Below are positions 1-8,723 of a DNA stretch of 64,000 bases, one piece after another. Under the pieces are notes generated by a model. It was given only the letters and a program-made list of their open reading frames with translations. It made no database searches and was not told the DNA's origin. The stretch spans positions 4,683,501 to 4,747,500 of the forward strand of contig NC_010001.1 of NCBI RefSeq assembly GCF_000018685.1, written 5' to 3'. The position numbers were made by a program, and so were the translations under genes. This DNA is from Lachnoclostridium phytofermentans ISDg. GTDB lineage: Bacteria; Bacillota; Clostridia; Lachnospirales; Lachnospiraceae. Position 1 is the first letter of the stretch. Every line of letters starts with the position of its first letter.

Positions 1-528
1 TTTTTTTGAAAATGGGAGGAACATTAATTTCTGGTGGTAATAATCTACCTCTATATCCCTAACTATTCCTGAATCCGGTATCTGACTTGGCAATAGCAAG
101 CTCTGTTTTATTAGACACGGTCTACCTACTGTCTTTATAATCTTTGTATATACTTTGTTAGAAACTACTAAGAACTCTTTTTGGGCAGCTCTACAACGTA
201 CTGATATAAAATCCTCTCTTAGCATTTCTGATATACATAGACCAAACCGTATAACTCCCCTTTCGTGGGGCGCTAAAGATAGTAAGATAGCAGTTCCCTT
301 TTTTATTGACTTACCCCTGTTTTGAATAAGGAACGAGTTTGGTACCAGTATCGTCGACTTCGGATGATCTATCTCTATCCATATCTGTGGCATGTACTTA
401 TCTGATAAATTTAAAACAAGCATCTCATACTTTAGAATATCAAAAGTAAATGCCACTTCTTTTTCTACTGTTAGTGCCAAACATAAATCCAAACCATCAT
501 CAAAAGGAAAAGGAATATCCTTAATCAT
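1..528 (-). CDS. Hypothetical protein, 3' end cut by window edge
   Basis: I translated the reverse strand by hand: 176 codons are open from an ATG at 528 down to base 1 with no stop, so the protein continues beyond the window. It begins MIKDIPFPFDDGLDLC. The start overlaps the end of the upstream gene (ATGATTAA arrangement, 8 bp), which implies translational coupling and a shared function. The visible part is mostly beta-strand-like (alternating hydrophobic residues, for example TILVPNSFLIQN and EFLVVSNKVYTKII), with no signal peptide, no membrane segment and no catalytic motif that I recognise. I do not know the family. Because its partner looks SPOCS-like, a structural or spore-surface role is possible, but this is only inference. 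Confidence 0.7.
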   Translation of the reverse strand, partial: MIKDIPFPFDDGLDLCLALTVEKEVAFTFDILKYEMLVLNLSDKYMPQIWIEIDHPKSTILVPNSFLIQNRGKSIKKGTAILLSLAPHERGVIRFGLCISEMLREDFISVRCRAAQKEFLVVSNKVYTKIIKTVGRPCLIKQSLLLPSQIPDSGIVRDIEVDYYHQKLMFLPFSKK

Positions 529-994
529 CACAATTGTCGTATGTTAATACTAAAGATATACTACAAAATAGTGTGTTTCTAGCTATGATAATAGCAGAAA
601 AGTCTTGAATATCAAAACCCAAAAATACTTCATGGTTACCATTATCCTCTAATGGCACCACAATATTAGTTGAAAATGGTATCACTCTTTCTAAGGTATT
701 ATTTCTTCTTACTCCATTCTCTACCTGTGTTATAACAATTTTGGTATTAAAAAATCCAATCACAATAAGATTTTTTCCGGTTAATATCTGGCCTTCTGCA
801 GAAGTTCCAGCTACACTAGGTACAAATCGAATGTTTGATACACAGATTGATGGAGTTGTTACCGCCACATTATCGTTAATATCAGCCTGCACACTAAACG
901 TTTGAGTTGCTTGAAACTGGCTAAAAAACTCTGGCATTGTAGTAGGAAATTGAATCGGAAATAGGCAAATTGGAATCGAGGAACAACGAGACAT
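521..994 (-). CDS. SPOCS/DUF3794-like beta-rich protein
   Basis: 157 residues, starting at an ATG preceded by a good ribosome binding site (GAGGAG at about 1001-1006). The N-terminus is Cys/Pro-rich without a clear signal peptide. From about residue 45 the pattern of beta strands (ILTGKNLIVIGFFNTKIVI, then ERVIPFSTNIVVPLE, then FSAIIIARNTLFCSISLVL) resembles the SPOCS (DUF3794) domain found in spore-coat-associated proteins of Clostridia. Here a strand pair is followed by the 'IPFS' turn and a final strand. The stop codon overlaps the start of the next gene, so the two form a transcription and translation unit. The assignment rests on pattern memory, not on a profile search; an unrelated beta-sandwich protein remains possible. 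Confidence 0.6.
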   Translation of the reverse strand: MSRCSSIPICLFPIQFPTTMPEFFSQFQATQTFSVQADINDNVAVTTPSICVSNIRFVPSVAGTSAEGQILTGKNLIVIGFFNTKIVITQVENGVRRNNTLERVIPFSTNIVVPLEDNGNHEVFLGFDIQDFSAIIIARNTLFCSISLVLTYDNCDD

Positions 995-1230
995 AGAATT
1001 CTCCTCATAATTACTAATGTTACTTTATCATATGCTAACAATGAATAAAAATGTTATAAAATCATGTGCCTTATCCTCATGTATTTAATTTTTTTATTAT
1101 TCTACTTGTCCTTATTGCTTTCTTATTAACTCTCAGATAACTGTTGTTTATAACGAATACTTTATATTTATTATTTATCTATATGCTTACAAAGATACTC
1201 CCCACCTCTTAGATGGGAGATGAAGTCTGT

Positions 1231-2610
1231 CTAGCTATTCCCGTCAGTTTTATTTTGAAACTGGCTTGTAGCTATCTTTAATAACTGGTCTTTCGTATTT
1301 AAAGATGGATCAATAATTACCTTTTCTAATAGCATGTCAAGTAATACACCAATATTTTTCCCGGACTCAAATCCTTGATCCATTAAGTCCTTTCCATTTA
1401 CCGCTAAACTCTTTAGAGATACACATTCACCATGTTCTATCATGTCTTGATATAGCTCTTTCGCTCGTTTTAGATCCTTCTCCATCTCTTCTATCACTTG
1501 AGAATCTTTTGTTTGCATATTACATTCCTGAAGCACAAAAAGCATTGGCATGTATTTCTCCCCTATTTGATTGGTTGCTCTTCGAATATCTTCTTTCGAA
1601 TGTCCAAATGTAAAATTATGATAGTAGACTAGTTTTGTAACACTCTCAATCGTTTCATTATCAAACTTTAACCTACGTAAAATGGATTTCGCAATATTTG
1701 CACCCTTAGTCTGATGCTCCTGATTAAGTACTTGTGGATTATTATCTTTTATTACTGGTTTTGCTACATCATGTAAAAGAATCGCCCAACAATAAATCAA
1801 TTGTTGTTTCTTATCTTCAACATCTTTTGAAAGGTTCTTGGTAAAATAGCGCAAAGCCTCCAATGTATGCTCCCCAACACTTGATTGTTGGTATGGACCT
1901 TGTAGCTTTGTAGCAAGCATCTGGTCAAATTCAGGTAAAATAACCTCTGTTAATCCTGTTTCATAGGCAATCATTATTTTTTTTGGATGGCTTGATAATA
2001 ATAATTTATTGAGTTCCTCTCGAATACGCTCCGCACTAATATTTTTTAAATTCAAAGCTTTTAAACGGATTGCAGCAAGTGTTTCATCCTCAATCGTAAA
2101 ATTAAGCTGGGCTGAAAAACGAACAGCACGAAGAATACGAAGTGCATCCTCATCAAATCGCTGATCTGCACTTCCAACGCAACGTATCTTCTTATCCTGT
2201 AGGTCTTTGAGTCCCTCAAATTCATCAACAAGTCCATCTTTGGCATTGTAAGCCATGGCATTTATGGTAAAGTCTCTTCGTTTTAAGTCTTCAATTAAAT
2301 TTTTTGTATATTCTACTTGCTTTGGATGACGATTATCCTCATATTCACCATCTAGACGATAGGTTGTAACTTCAAAACCTTCTTTCCCAAGCATAACAGT
2401 AACTGTTCCATGTTTAATTCCGGTGTCTATCGTTCTCGAAAATATCTGCTTCACCTCACAGGGATTTGCAGAGGTTGTAATATCCCAATCTCCTGGTATT
2501 CTGCCTAGTAAAGAGTCGCGAACACAGCCTCCTACCGCATAGCCTTCAAAACCATGAGACATCAGTTCTTCTATGATATAATTTACCTTATCTGGAAGAG
2601 TAATTATCAT
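1231..2610 (-). CDS. cca: CCA tRNA nucleotidyltransferase
   Basis: 459 residues. It adds or repairs the 3'-CCA end of tRNAs using CTP and ATP in the cytoplasm. The class II nucleotidyltransferase head is clear: GGCVRD at residues 27-32, the metal-binding DWD at 41-43, and RRDFTINAMA at 111-120. The RNA-binding region follows (ALRILRAVRFSAQL, 156-169). A C-terminal HD domain (LLHDVAKP, His280/Asp281) places it in the bacterial CCA-adding/HD subgroup. Length fits the family. The gene is transcribed leftwards, with the SGNH hydrolase gene 62 bp upstream in the same direction, so the two may share a transcript. A poly(A) polymerase is the only realistic alternative; the HD domain and genome type favour CCA addition. 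Confidence 0.93.
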   Translation of the reverse strand: MIITLPDKVNYIIEELMSHGFEGYAVGGCVRDSLLGRIPGDWDITTSANPCEVKQIFSRTIDTGIKHGTVTVMLGKEGFEVTTYRLDGEYEDNRHPKQVEYTKNLIEDLKRRDFTINAMAYNAKDGLVDEFEGLKDLQDKKIRCVGSADQRFDEDALRILRAVRFSAQLNFTIEDETLAAIRLKALNLKNISAERIREELNKLLLSSHPKKIMIAYETGLTEVILPEFDQMLATKLQGPYQQSSVGEHTLEALRYFTKNLSKDVEDKKQQLIYCWAILLHDVAKPVIKDNNPQVLNQEHQTKGANIAKSILRRLKFDNETIESVTKLVYYHNFTFGHSKEDIRRATNQIGEKYMPMLFVLQECNMQTKDSQVIEEMEKDLKRAKELYQDMIEHGECVSLKSLAVNGKDLMDQGFESGKNIGVLLDMLLEKVIIDPSLNTKDQLLKIATSQFQNKTDGNS

Positions 2611-2672
2611 TTTAGGGTAATTCCTTTCACTTCAATCTGTATTTATTCTATCACAGTTGAATTTAATACGCA

Positions 2673-3800
2673 TTACATTTCAGTATTACCACTTCCAAAA
2701 TCGATTAGACAATGTTTCCAATCCTTAAAGTAGCTTGGATTTAGATGGATACCATCAGAAGTCGCTTCATCGGGTAGATTGCCGTCTTTGTTCGCAAAAA
2801 ATGAATATAAATCAATATACTCTACCCCTTCCTCATCAGCCATCTCTTTAATCAAATCGTTATACTTTTTTATATTTGTGTTATTAAATACTTTATCACC
2901 ATCATTCAATTTTTTTGTCACAGGGTAATTTGCTTGTATGATAATTTCACAGTTTGGTTCTATTATTCTCAATCCTTTAATTATGTCACGATAATCTTCT
3001 ATAAAGATTTTAAGACTATCCCAACCAAGTTCATTTAGTCCAAACATTACATATGCTTTAGAAAATGAAGTTTGTCTTGCTGCATCTAATACATTCCCTT
3101 TTTGTTTATTATCAAGAGTAATATAGTCCTTTTTCATTGCTGTATTTACTTGCAATCCGCGATACGTATAAAACTTTGCATTTTTTACACCGCCAAACTG
3201 TCCAAGACCTTCGGTTCTGGAATCACCGATAAAAATGGTATTGTTAAAAAAATCATTCTCAAATTCACTATTCTTATCTTCTGATTTTTCATCTTCCGAA
3301 GTATCTTTTTTCGAGTTCTCATCCTCTGTGGCCTTATCATTTTTTACATTTTCTTTTGAGGAATCATCCGTATTGTTACTATTTGATTCCTCTGTATTTG
3401 TGTCAGTTTGGTTATTTGCTAAATCCTCTTTCTTTTCTTCGATATCCCCCTTGGTATCTTCCAAATCAGCTCCATCGGATTTATCCTTTTTGTCCCCCCC
3501 AGTGCTCATATCAATTGGATTCTTATTCTCACCTGTTTCATTTATTTGGGAAGCAGTCTCACTAGGTTTGTACAAATCATTTCCCAGTCCCACATTATAT
3601 TTACCCAGCTCAATATTAGTCTCTGCTCTATGGGAATTTGCAGCCCTTGCTCCAAACCCACTGCTCCCCCCTTGTGATAAGCATAAATATATGGAAAGTG
3701 ACAACATCCCTGTCACACTTATTGCATAAATTACTCTTTTTCCACGAGTATTTCTCTTTTTCCGATTACGTTTTTTCAACTGTTCTCTGTAAGTATCCAT
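2673..3800 (-). CDS. Membrane-anchored SGNH/GDSL hydrolase
   Basis: 375 residues. A basic N-terminus (KKRNRKKRNTRGKR) and one membrane segment (about 23-41) anchor the protein with its C-terminus outside. Residues about 80-180 are a low-complexity acidic/Asn/Lys/Ser linker that should span the cell wall. The catalytic domain starts near 184: block I GDSRT with nucleophile Ser194, block III-type FGLNELGW, and block V DGIH with Asp349/His352. This is the SGNH hydrolase fold, whose members remove acyl groups from polysaccharides, peptidoglycan or lipids; the substrate cannot be read from the sequence. Lachnospiraceae commonly carry such proteins. It may be cotranscribed with cca downstream. Confidence 0.82.
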   Translation of the reverse strand: MDTYREQLKKRNRKKRNTRGKRVIYAISVTGMLSLSIYLCLSQGGSSGFGARAANSHRAETNIELGKYNVGLGNDLYKPSETASQINETGENKNPIDMSTGGDKKDKSDGADLEDTKGDIEEKKEDLANNQTDTNTEESNSNNTDDSSKENVKNDKATEDENSKKDTSEDEKSEDKNSEFENDFFNNTIFIGDSRTEGLGQFGGVKNAKFYTYRGLQVNTAMKKDYITLDNKQKGNVLDAARQTSFSKAYVMFGLNELGWDSLKIFIEDYRDIIKGLRIIEPNCEIIIQANYPVTKKLNDGDKVFNNTNIKKYNDLIKEMADEEGVEYIDLYSFFANKDGNLPDEATSDGIHLNPSYFKDWKHCLIDFGSGNTEM

Positions 3801-4038
3801 GATAGCGCCTCTCTATAACACATTCCTAATTAAGTCTTCAATAGTATAGATTATTATTGATACAAGAAAGTTTCAAATATATTACTATTTCTTTAATATT
3901 ACTGAAAAATTTGTAGAATTAATACAATTGTAATATGATTGGTATAAGCACATGTCTTGTACGTAATCTCCCAAGCTTCCTCCCAAGTAAAATAGCAATT
4001 TATACTATATTAAATAAGATCGTCTATTGTTGATACGA

Positions 4039-4067
4039 TTGCATTTTCGAACACTTTCTATTATACT
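4039..4067 (+). promoter_or_regulatory. Candidate sigma-A promoter for the GntR regulator
   Basis: TTGCAT at 4039-4044, a 17-bp spacer and TATACT at 4062-4067 lie about 85 bp before the regulator's ATG at 4154. The -35 box is weak (3/6) and the -10 is good (5/6). The rest of the 353-bp divergent gap (3801-4153) is AT-rich. A TATACT box on the opposite strand (3848-3843) could serve the hydrolase gene but lacks a convincing -35. Confidence 0.45.
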
Positions 4068-4153
4068 TGTTTCTAGTTAATGTTTGGACGGACAAGAGCA
4101 AGTTAGCTTTGTAAAATTTTATCTTGTCATGATGAAAAGAAAGGAAAACTTCC

Positions 4154-4867
4154 ATGTATCAGTATGAAAATCTGGGAAATAAGAATCTCACCGAACGTAT
4201 TGAAGATAATATCATTAGTTATATTGTTGATCATCAGCTTAAACCAGGTGATAAGCTTCCGAATGAGTTTATTCTTGCTGAAACTTTTTGTGTCGGAAGA
4301 AGTACCATAAGAGAAGTAATTAAATCCTTATCGTCAAAAGGAATTCTTGAAGTTCGTAGAGGAGCTGGTACCTTTGTCTGTGAACGGAAAGGGCGAGAAA
4401 ATGATCCTCTAGGATTATCGTTAATTACAGACCGATACAAGCTAGCCCTAGATCTTCTTTCTGTACGTCTCATGATTGAACCTGAAATTGCATCGCAAGC
4501 AGCGCAAAATGCTACGGCAGAAGATATCGAAGCACTTCGTATTCAATGTGAACGAGTAGAACAAAAGATTAAGGAGGGGCAAAATCACCTTGAAGAAGAT
4601 ATCAAATATCATGCCTATATCGCAAAATGCAGTCGAAATCTTGTTGTAGAAACATTGGTTCCAATGATTAATTCTTCTGTAGCTATGTTTGGGAATATTA
4701 CTCACAGAAAATTACTCACAGAGACAATGTTAACCCATCGACAAGTTTTTGAAGCAATCCGTAATCATGATTATGCAGGCGCTAAATATGCAATGACTAT
4801 GCATCTTTTATATAACCGAAATATGATTATTCAACTAAAAGAGAAATCTGAGTCAGATCAAACATAA
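4154..4867 (+). CDS. GntR family regulator, FadR subfamily
   Basis: 237 residues. The N-terminal winged helix (about 10-75) carries the GntR pattern PGDKLPNEFILAE, then GRSTIREVIKSL and the wing RRGAGTFV. Residues about 95-220 form an FCD-type ligand-binding domain (LLSVRLMIEPEIASQAAQNA; the DIKYHAYIAKCS and THRQVFEAIRNHD helices supply the usual metal/ligand His positions). This subfamily typically binds sugar acids or organic acids and represses its neighbours. The genes immediately downstream encode a sugar-acid-type dehydratase and a GntP permease, so it most likely controls them. Start chosen at the ATG after AAAGAAAGGAAAA. It has its own terminator (5002-5043), so it is transcribed separately from its presumed targets. 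Confidence 0.9.
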   Translation: MYQYENLGNKNLTERIEDNIISYIVDHQLKPGDKLPNEFILAETFCVGRSTIREVIKSLSSKGILEVRRGAGTFVCERKGRENDPLGLSLITDRYKLALDLLSVRLMIEPEIASQAAQNATAEDIEALRIQCERVEQKIKEGQNHLEEDIKYHAYIAKCSRNLVVETLVPMINSSVAMFGNITHRKLLTETMLTHRQVFEAIRNHDYAGAKYAMTMHLLYNRNMIIQLKEKSESDQT

Positions 4868-5001
4868 TCAGTTGTTAAAATATAAGTTAGTTAATTAACT
4901 CCGGAACTACTGCAATTAACTTATCCGATGTTAAGATTCGCTCACTCAATTCATAGATAATAACCTTGTCTTATATCACTTCATAATAATCTTTATATTG
5001 T

Positions 5002-5043
5002 ATTGCAAGTTTAAGGTATTTTCCCTTCTTGCAGTACTTTTTT
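5002..5043 (+). terminator. Rho-independent terminator after the GntR gene
   Basis: ATTGCAAG (5002-5009) pairs with CTTGCAGT (5028-5035) around an 18-nt loop and is followed by a T run at about 5038-5043. It lies 135 bp past the regulator stop, and the rest of 4868-5281 is AT-rich without a credible gene. Confidence 0.6.
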
Positions 5044-5281
5044 ATACTTTTCATCAAAAAATATCTCTTCTATCCAATTAATTTTATCTTCTTCTTATTT
5101 TGCTTTTTTTATTTTAATGTTCATCGTTAATAAATATTAGCCGGATAGTTGTCATACATCTTTCTCGAATCTTCATTTGTCTTATCTATTTGGAATTATA
5201 TTTATTTTCTTTTTTCTTGTTCACCATTACGAACAAATATTCCAACATATTTTATGCATAATCACCATTTCTATAAAATAT

Positions 5282-5400
5282 TTGACAAATCTTTTGTTAC
5301 ATGTTACATTGAGATTGTAAAGTCATCAGACATCTATATTGTTATTTTATCGATAGCCGGAGGATTAAATATGATAAACTCAGAATAAGTCATCAGACAT
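5282..5400 (+). promoter_or_regulatory. Promoter and paired candidate operators of the sugar-acid operon
   Basis: TTGACA (5282-5287), a 17-bp spacer and TACATT (5305-5310) make a sigma-A-type promoter. A 14-bp sequence, AAGTCATCAGACAT, occurs exactly at 5320-5333, just after the expected start site, and again at 5387-5400, before the dehydratase ribosome binding site. Each copy contains a GTC-N4-GAC half-site pair. Two identical sites flanking the leader of an operon that sits next to a FadR-type regulator are good candidates for that regulator's operators. Confidence 0.6.
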
Positions 5401-5432
5401 ATTTTTGCTATTGGACAGAAAGGAAACTAAGT

Positions 5433-7154
5433 ATGAAACTAAAAAGCCAAGAGATCCGCGCCATTGCTCCTGAGATGGACCCTCTTCGTATGGGAATGGG
5501 TTGGACTGTAAATGATTTAGAAAAACCACAGATAATTGTCGAAAGTACCTTTGGAGACAGCCACCCTGGCAGTGCTCATCTATTAACCTTTGTTACAGAA
5601 GCTGTTGAAGGTATCAATCAATGTGGTGGTAAAGCCGCAAGATATTTTGCAACCGATATTTGTGATGGCATGGCACAAGGACATGATGGAATTAATTATT
5701 CTTTAGCATCCCGTGATACCATCGCTAACTTAATTGAAATTCACGCAAATGCTACTACCTTTGACGCAGGTGTATTTATTGCTAGCTGTGATAAAGCAGT
5801 CCCAGCGCAGTTAATGGCAATCGGTAGACTAGATATTCCATCCATTGTAGTAACAGGCGGTGTGATGGATGCTGGTCCTGATTTACTTACACTTGAACAA
5901 ATAGGTAAATACAATGCCATGTACAAGCGAGGTGAAATTACAGAGGAACAGTTAACTTACTACAAACACAATGCCTGCCCTTCTTGCGGTGCATGTTCGT
6001 TCATGGGGACCGCTTCTACCATGCAGATAATGGCTGAGGCTATGGGTCTTATGCTTCCAGGAAGTGCATTAATGCCTGCAACCTGTGAAGATTTAAAAGA
6101 TGTTGCTAAAAGAGCAGGCATTCAAGCTGTAGAACTTGCAAAAAAAGGTATCAAAGCATCTGATATTGTTACTATGAAATCCTTTGAAAATGCAATTATT
6201 GTACATGCAGCTATTTCCGGTTCTACCAACTCCCTACTTCACATTCCAGCAATTGCACATGAATTTGGTTTAGAAATTGATGCAGATACTTTTGATCAAA
6301 AGCACCGTGGTGCACATTATCTGCTTGATATCCGTCCTGCCGGAAAATGGCCAGCACAATATTTTTACTATGCAGGTGGCGTTCCACGCATTATGGAAGA
6401 GATCAAAGAAATGCTTCACTTAGATGTAATGACTGTTACGGGTAAAACTCTCGGTGAGAATTTAGAAGATTTAAAAAAATCTGGATACTATGAGAAATGT
6501 GATGAGTATTTGAAAAAAGTCGGCATTAAACGTACTGACGTAATACGTAACTTTGATGAGCCAATCGGAAACGACGGAACCATAGCTATTTTGCGTGGAA
6601 ATCTCGCACCAGATGGTGCTGTTGTAAAACATTCTGCAGTTCCTAAGGAAATGCATCAAGCAGTTCTTCGCGCCAGACCATTTGATTGTGAAGAAGATGC
6701 GATAGCTGCTGTTCTTGAGAAATGCATCAAGCCAGGAGATGCTGTATTCATCCGTTATGAAGGTCCAAAAGGAAGCGGTATGCCTGAAATGTTTTACACA
6801 ACAGAAGCCATTGCTTCCGATGAAGAACTTGGTAAATCCATTGCACTTATTACAGATGGACGCTTTTCTGGTGCTTCCAAGGGCCCTGCCATCGGACATG
6901 TATCTCCTGAAGCTGCGGAAGGTGGTCCAATTGCCTTAGTGGAAGAGGATGATCTCATAGAAATTAATATCAAAGATCGTATTTTAAGAATCATCGGTAT
7001 TCATGGTGAATTAAAGTCAGAAGAAGAAATTACGGAAATATTAAATGAAAGAAAGAAAATCTGGAAAAAGCCAGAACCTAAGTATCAAAAAGGCGTTTTA
7101 AAGCTCTTCTCCGAACACGCTGTCTCCCCAATGAAGGGCGGTTATATGCAGTAA
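5433..7154 (+). CDS. IlvD/Edd family dehydratase, probably for a sugar acid
   Basis: 573 residues. The family uses an iron-sulfur cluster and Mg2+ to dehydrate dihydroxy acids (DHAD) or aldonic acids/phosphogluconate (Edd and relatives). Candidate cluster ligands are Cys119 in CDK and Cys182/185/188 in ACPSCGAC; DICDGMAQGHDGINYSLASRD (75-95) is the conserved active-site stretch. The N-terminus (APEMDPLRMGMGW) does not look like that of biosynthetic IlvD, and the gene lies between a FadR-type regulator and a GntP permease, 45 bp before the latter. A catabolic sugar-acid dehydratase forming a 2-keto-3-deoxy acid is therefore more likely than branched-chain amino acid synthesis. The exact substrate (gluconate, xylonate or another) is open, and no KDG kinase or aldolase is visible in the window. 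Confidence 0.82.
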   Translation: MKLKSQEIRAIAPEMDPLRMGMGWTVNDLEKPQIIVESTFGDSHPGSAHLLTFVTEAVEGINQCGGKAARYFATDICDGMAQGHDGINYSLASRDTIANLIEIHANATTFDAGVFIASCDKAVPAQLMAIGRLDIPSIVVTGGVMDAGPDLLTLEQIGKYNAMYKRGEITEEQLTYYKHNACPSCGACSFMGTASTMQIMAEAMGLMLPGSALMPATCEDLKDVAKRAGIQAVELAKKGIKASDIVTMKSFENAIIVHAAISGSTNSLLHIPAIAHEFGLEIDADTFDQKHRGAHYLLDIRPAGKWPAQYFYYAGGVPRIMEEIKEMLHLDVMTVTGKTLGENLEDLKKSGYYEKCDEYLKKVGIKRTDVIRNFDEPIGNDGTIAILRGNLAPDGAVVKHSAVPKEMHQAVLRARPFDCEEDAIAAVLEKCIKPGDAVFIRYEGPKGSGMPEMFYTTEAIASDEELGKSIALITDGRFSGASKGPAIGHVSPEAAEGGPIALVEEDDLIEINIKDRILRIIGIHGELKSEEEITEILNERKKIWKKPEPKYQKGVLKLFSEHAVSPMKGGYMQ

Positions 7155-7199
7155 CTTAAGTTAGATTCAATAATAAATCAAAAAGGAGATTTTATAGGT

Positions 7200-8624
7200 A
7201 TGAATACTATTATAACAGGTAGTAACTTATTTCTTGCTGCAACTGAAGCAGGCTCACATGTAAGTGCTGGTCGACTCATTATTTCCGCACTCATTGGTAT
7301 GGCAATCTTATTATTATTAATTATTTATGTTAAGCTACATCCGATTCTTTCCATCCTTATCAGTGCTGTTGTCATTGGTATTGGTGCAGGGATGTCTACC
7401 GAAGCTATTATTGGTTCTGTCGGTACAGGTATGGGTAACACGTTAAAAGGTATCGCATTATTAGTTGGTCTTGGTTCTATGTTTGGTGCTATATTAGAAA
7501 TTTCAGGTGGCGCGCAACGTATTGCTTTATCCCTCGTTAATAAGTTTGGTGACAACAAAGCTGCTTGGGCTCTTGGTATTACAGGTTTAGTTATCTCTAT
7601 TCCAGTTTTCTTTGACGCTGGATTAATTATCTTAATTCCACTTGCCTTTGGTTTAGCGAAACGTACAAGGAAATCTACTCTATTTTACGCAATTCCATTG
7701 CTTGCTGGCCTTGCTGTTGGCCATGCATTTATTCCACCAACTCCAGGCCCTATCCTGGTTGCAAATATGCTCGGTGTCGATTTAAGTTACGTTATTATCA
7801 TCGGCCTAATTGTTGGTACTGTTGCCATGATTATTGCAGGTCCTATTTTCGGAAAGTATATCGGAACCAAGATTCATGTGCCTCTACCAAAAAATTTAGA
7901 AGATATGCAAGATTACGATGAAAGTAAGCTTCCTAAGTTTGCTACTGTCGTTGGTATCATTATGATTCCATTGTTATTAATCCTTACCAATACCGTTGTC
8001 GGTGCTATTATTAACAATACTCAAACACCGATAGAGTTTTTAGTACATATTAAACCAGCACTTGCTTTCCTTGGCGAACCATTTGTTGCACTTTCTATAG
8101 CAACCATTGCTGCTATGATCGTCCTTGGTATTAAGCATGGTTACTCAAGAGAAGAACTTGAAAAAGTTATGACAAAATCCTTAGAGCCTACTGGTATGAT
8201 CCTTCTTGTAACTGCTTGTGGTGGAGTATTAAGATATATCCTGCAAGATTCCGGTTTTGGTGAAGTAATCGGACAAGCTGTAGCAAAAAGTGCTCTTCCA
8301 CTTGTTGTAGTCGCTTTCGTAGTAGCTGCACTAGTACGTATCTCTGTTGGTTCTGCTACCGTAGCGATGACAATGGCTGCTGGAATTATTTCTTCCATGC
8401 CTGAGATTGCATCTCTTTCTCCTCTCTATCTTGCCTGCGTAACTGCGGCAATCGCTGGTGGAGCCACAGTTATGAGCCATTTTAATGACTCCGGTTTCTG
8501 GCTAGTAAAATCCTTACTTCAAATTGATGAAAAAACCACCTTAAAGTCTTGGACTATAATGGAGACTATTGTTGGTTTAACAGGATTTATTGGAGCATTG
8601 ATAATTTCATTCTTTGTCAAATGA
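7200..8624 (+). CDS. GntP family gluconate/sugar-acid permease
   Basis: 474 residues with about 12 or more hydrophobic segments and no signal peptide. The GntP family signature regions are visible: GLGSMFGAILEISGGAQRIA, FFDAGLIILIPLAFGLAK, HAFIPPTPGPILVANMLGVD, and the C-terminal GGATVMSHFNDSGFWLVKSLL. These proteins are proton symporters for gluconate and related acids. An AAAAGGAGA ribosome binding site precedes the ATG. It follows the dehydratase by 45 bp in one operon, which ends at a strong terminator (8668-8700). The substrate is presumably that of the dehydratase, imported as the free acid. Confidence 0.9.
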   Translation: MNTIITGSNLFLAATEAGSHVSAGRLIISALIGMAILLLLIIYVKLHPILSILISAVVIGIGAGMSTEAIIGSVGTGMGNTLKGIALLVGLGSMFGAILEISGGAQRIALSLVNKFGDNKAAWALGITGLVISIPVFFDAGLIILIPLAFGLAKRTRKSTLFYAIPLLAGLAVGHAFIPPTPGPILVANMLGVDLSYVIIIGLIVGTVAMIIAGPIFGKYIGTKIHVPLPKNLEDMQDYDESKLPKFATVVGIIMIPLLLILTNTVVGAIINNTQTPIEFLVHIKPALAFLGEPFVALSIATIAAMIVLGIKHGYSREELEKVMTKSLEPTGMILLVTACGGVLRYILQDSGFGEVIGQAVAKSALPLVVVAFVVAALVRISVGSATVAMTMAAGIISSMPEIASLSPLYLACVTAAIAGGATVMSHFNDSGFWLVKSLLQIDEKTTLKSWTIMETIVGLTGFIGALIISFFVK

Positions 8625-8667
8625 TGAATAGCTCAAGGCTTTTCTAGAAGCTTGTTGATAAATTATG

Positions 8668-8700
8668 AAAAAAGGATGAGACTAGGCTCATCCTTTTTTC
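8668..8700. terminator. Bidirectional terminator between gntP and ileS
   Basis: GGATGAG (8674-8680) pairs with CTCATCC (8687-8693), flanked by six A on one side and six T on the other, so it can stop transcription from both convergent genes. Confidence 0.85.
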
Positions 8701-8723
8701 TATATTACCACTATATTTATTTT

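Noticed and set aside
1197..1219. Hairpin CTCCC/GGGAG after cca as a terminator
   Set aside because: Only five base pairs and a poor T tract; too weak to call.
3235..3729. 164-codon Ser/Phe-rich frame on the + strand
   Set aside because: It is the antisense of the acidic low-complexity linker of the SGNH hydrolase; the composition mirrors that linker.
5149..5388. 79-codon + strand frame before the dehydratase
   Set aside because: It overlaps the promoter and both candidate operator sites and has no good ribosome binding site.
6471..6899. 142-codon reverse-strand frame inside the dehydratase gene
   Set aside because: Antisense of a well-conserved coding region, with no features of its own.
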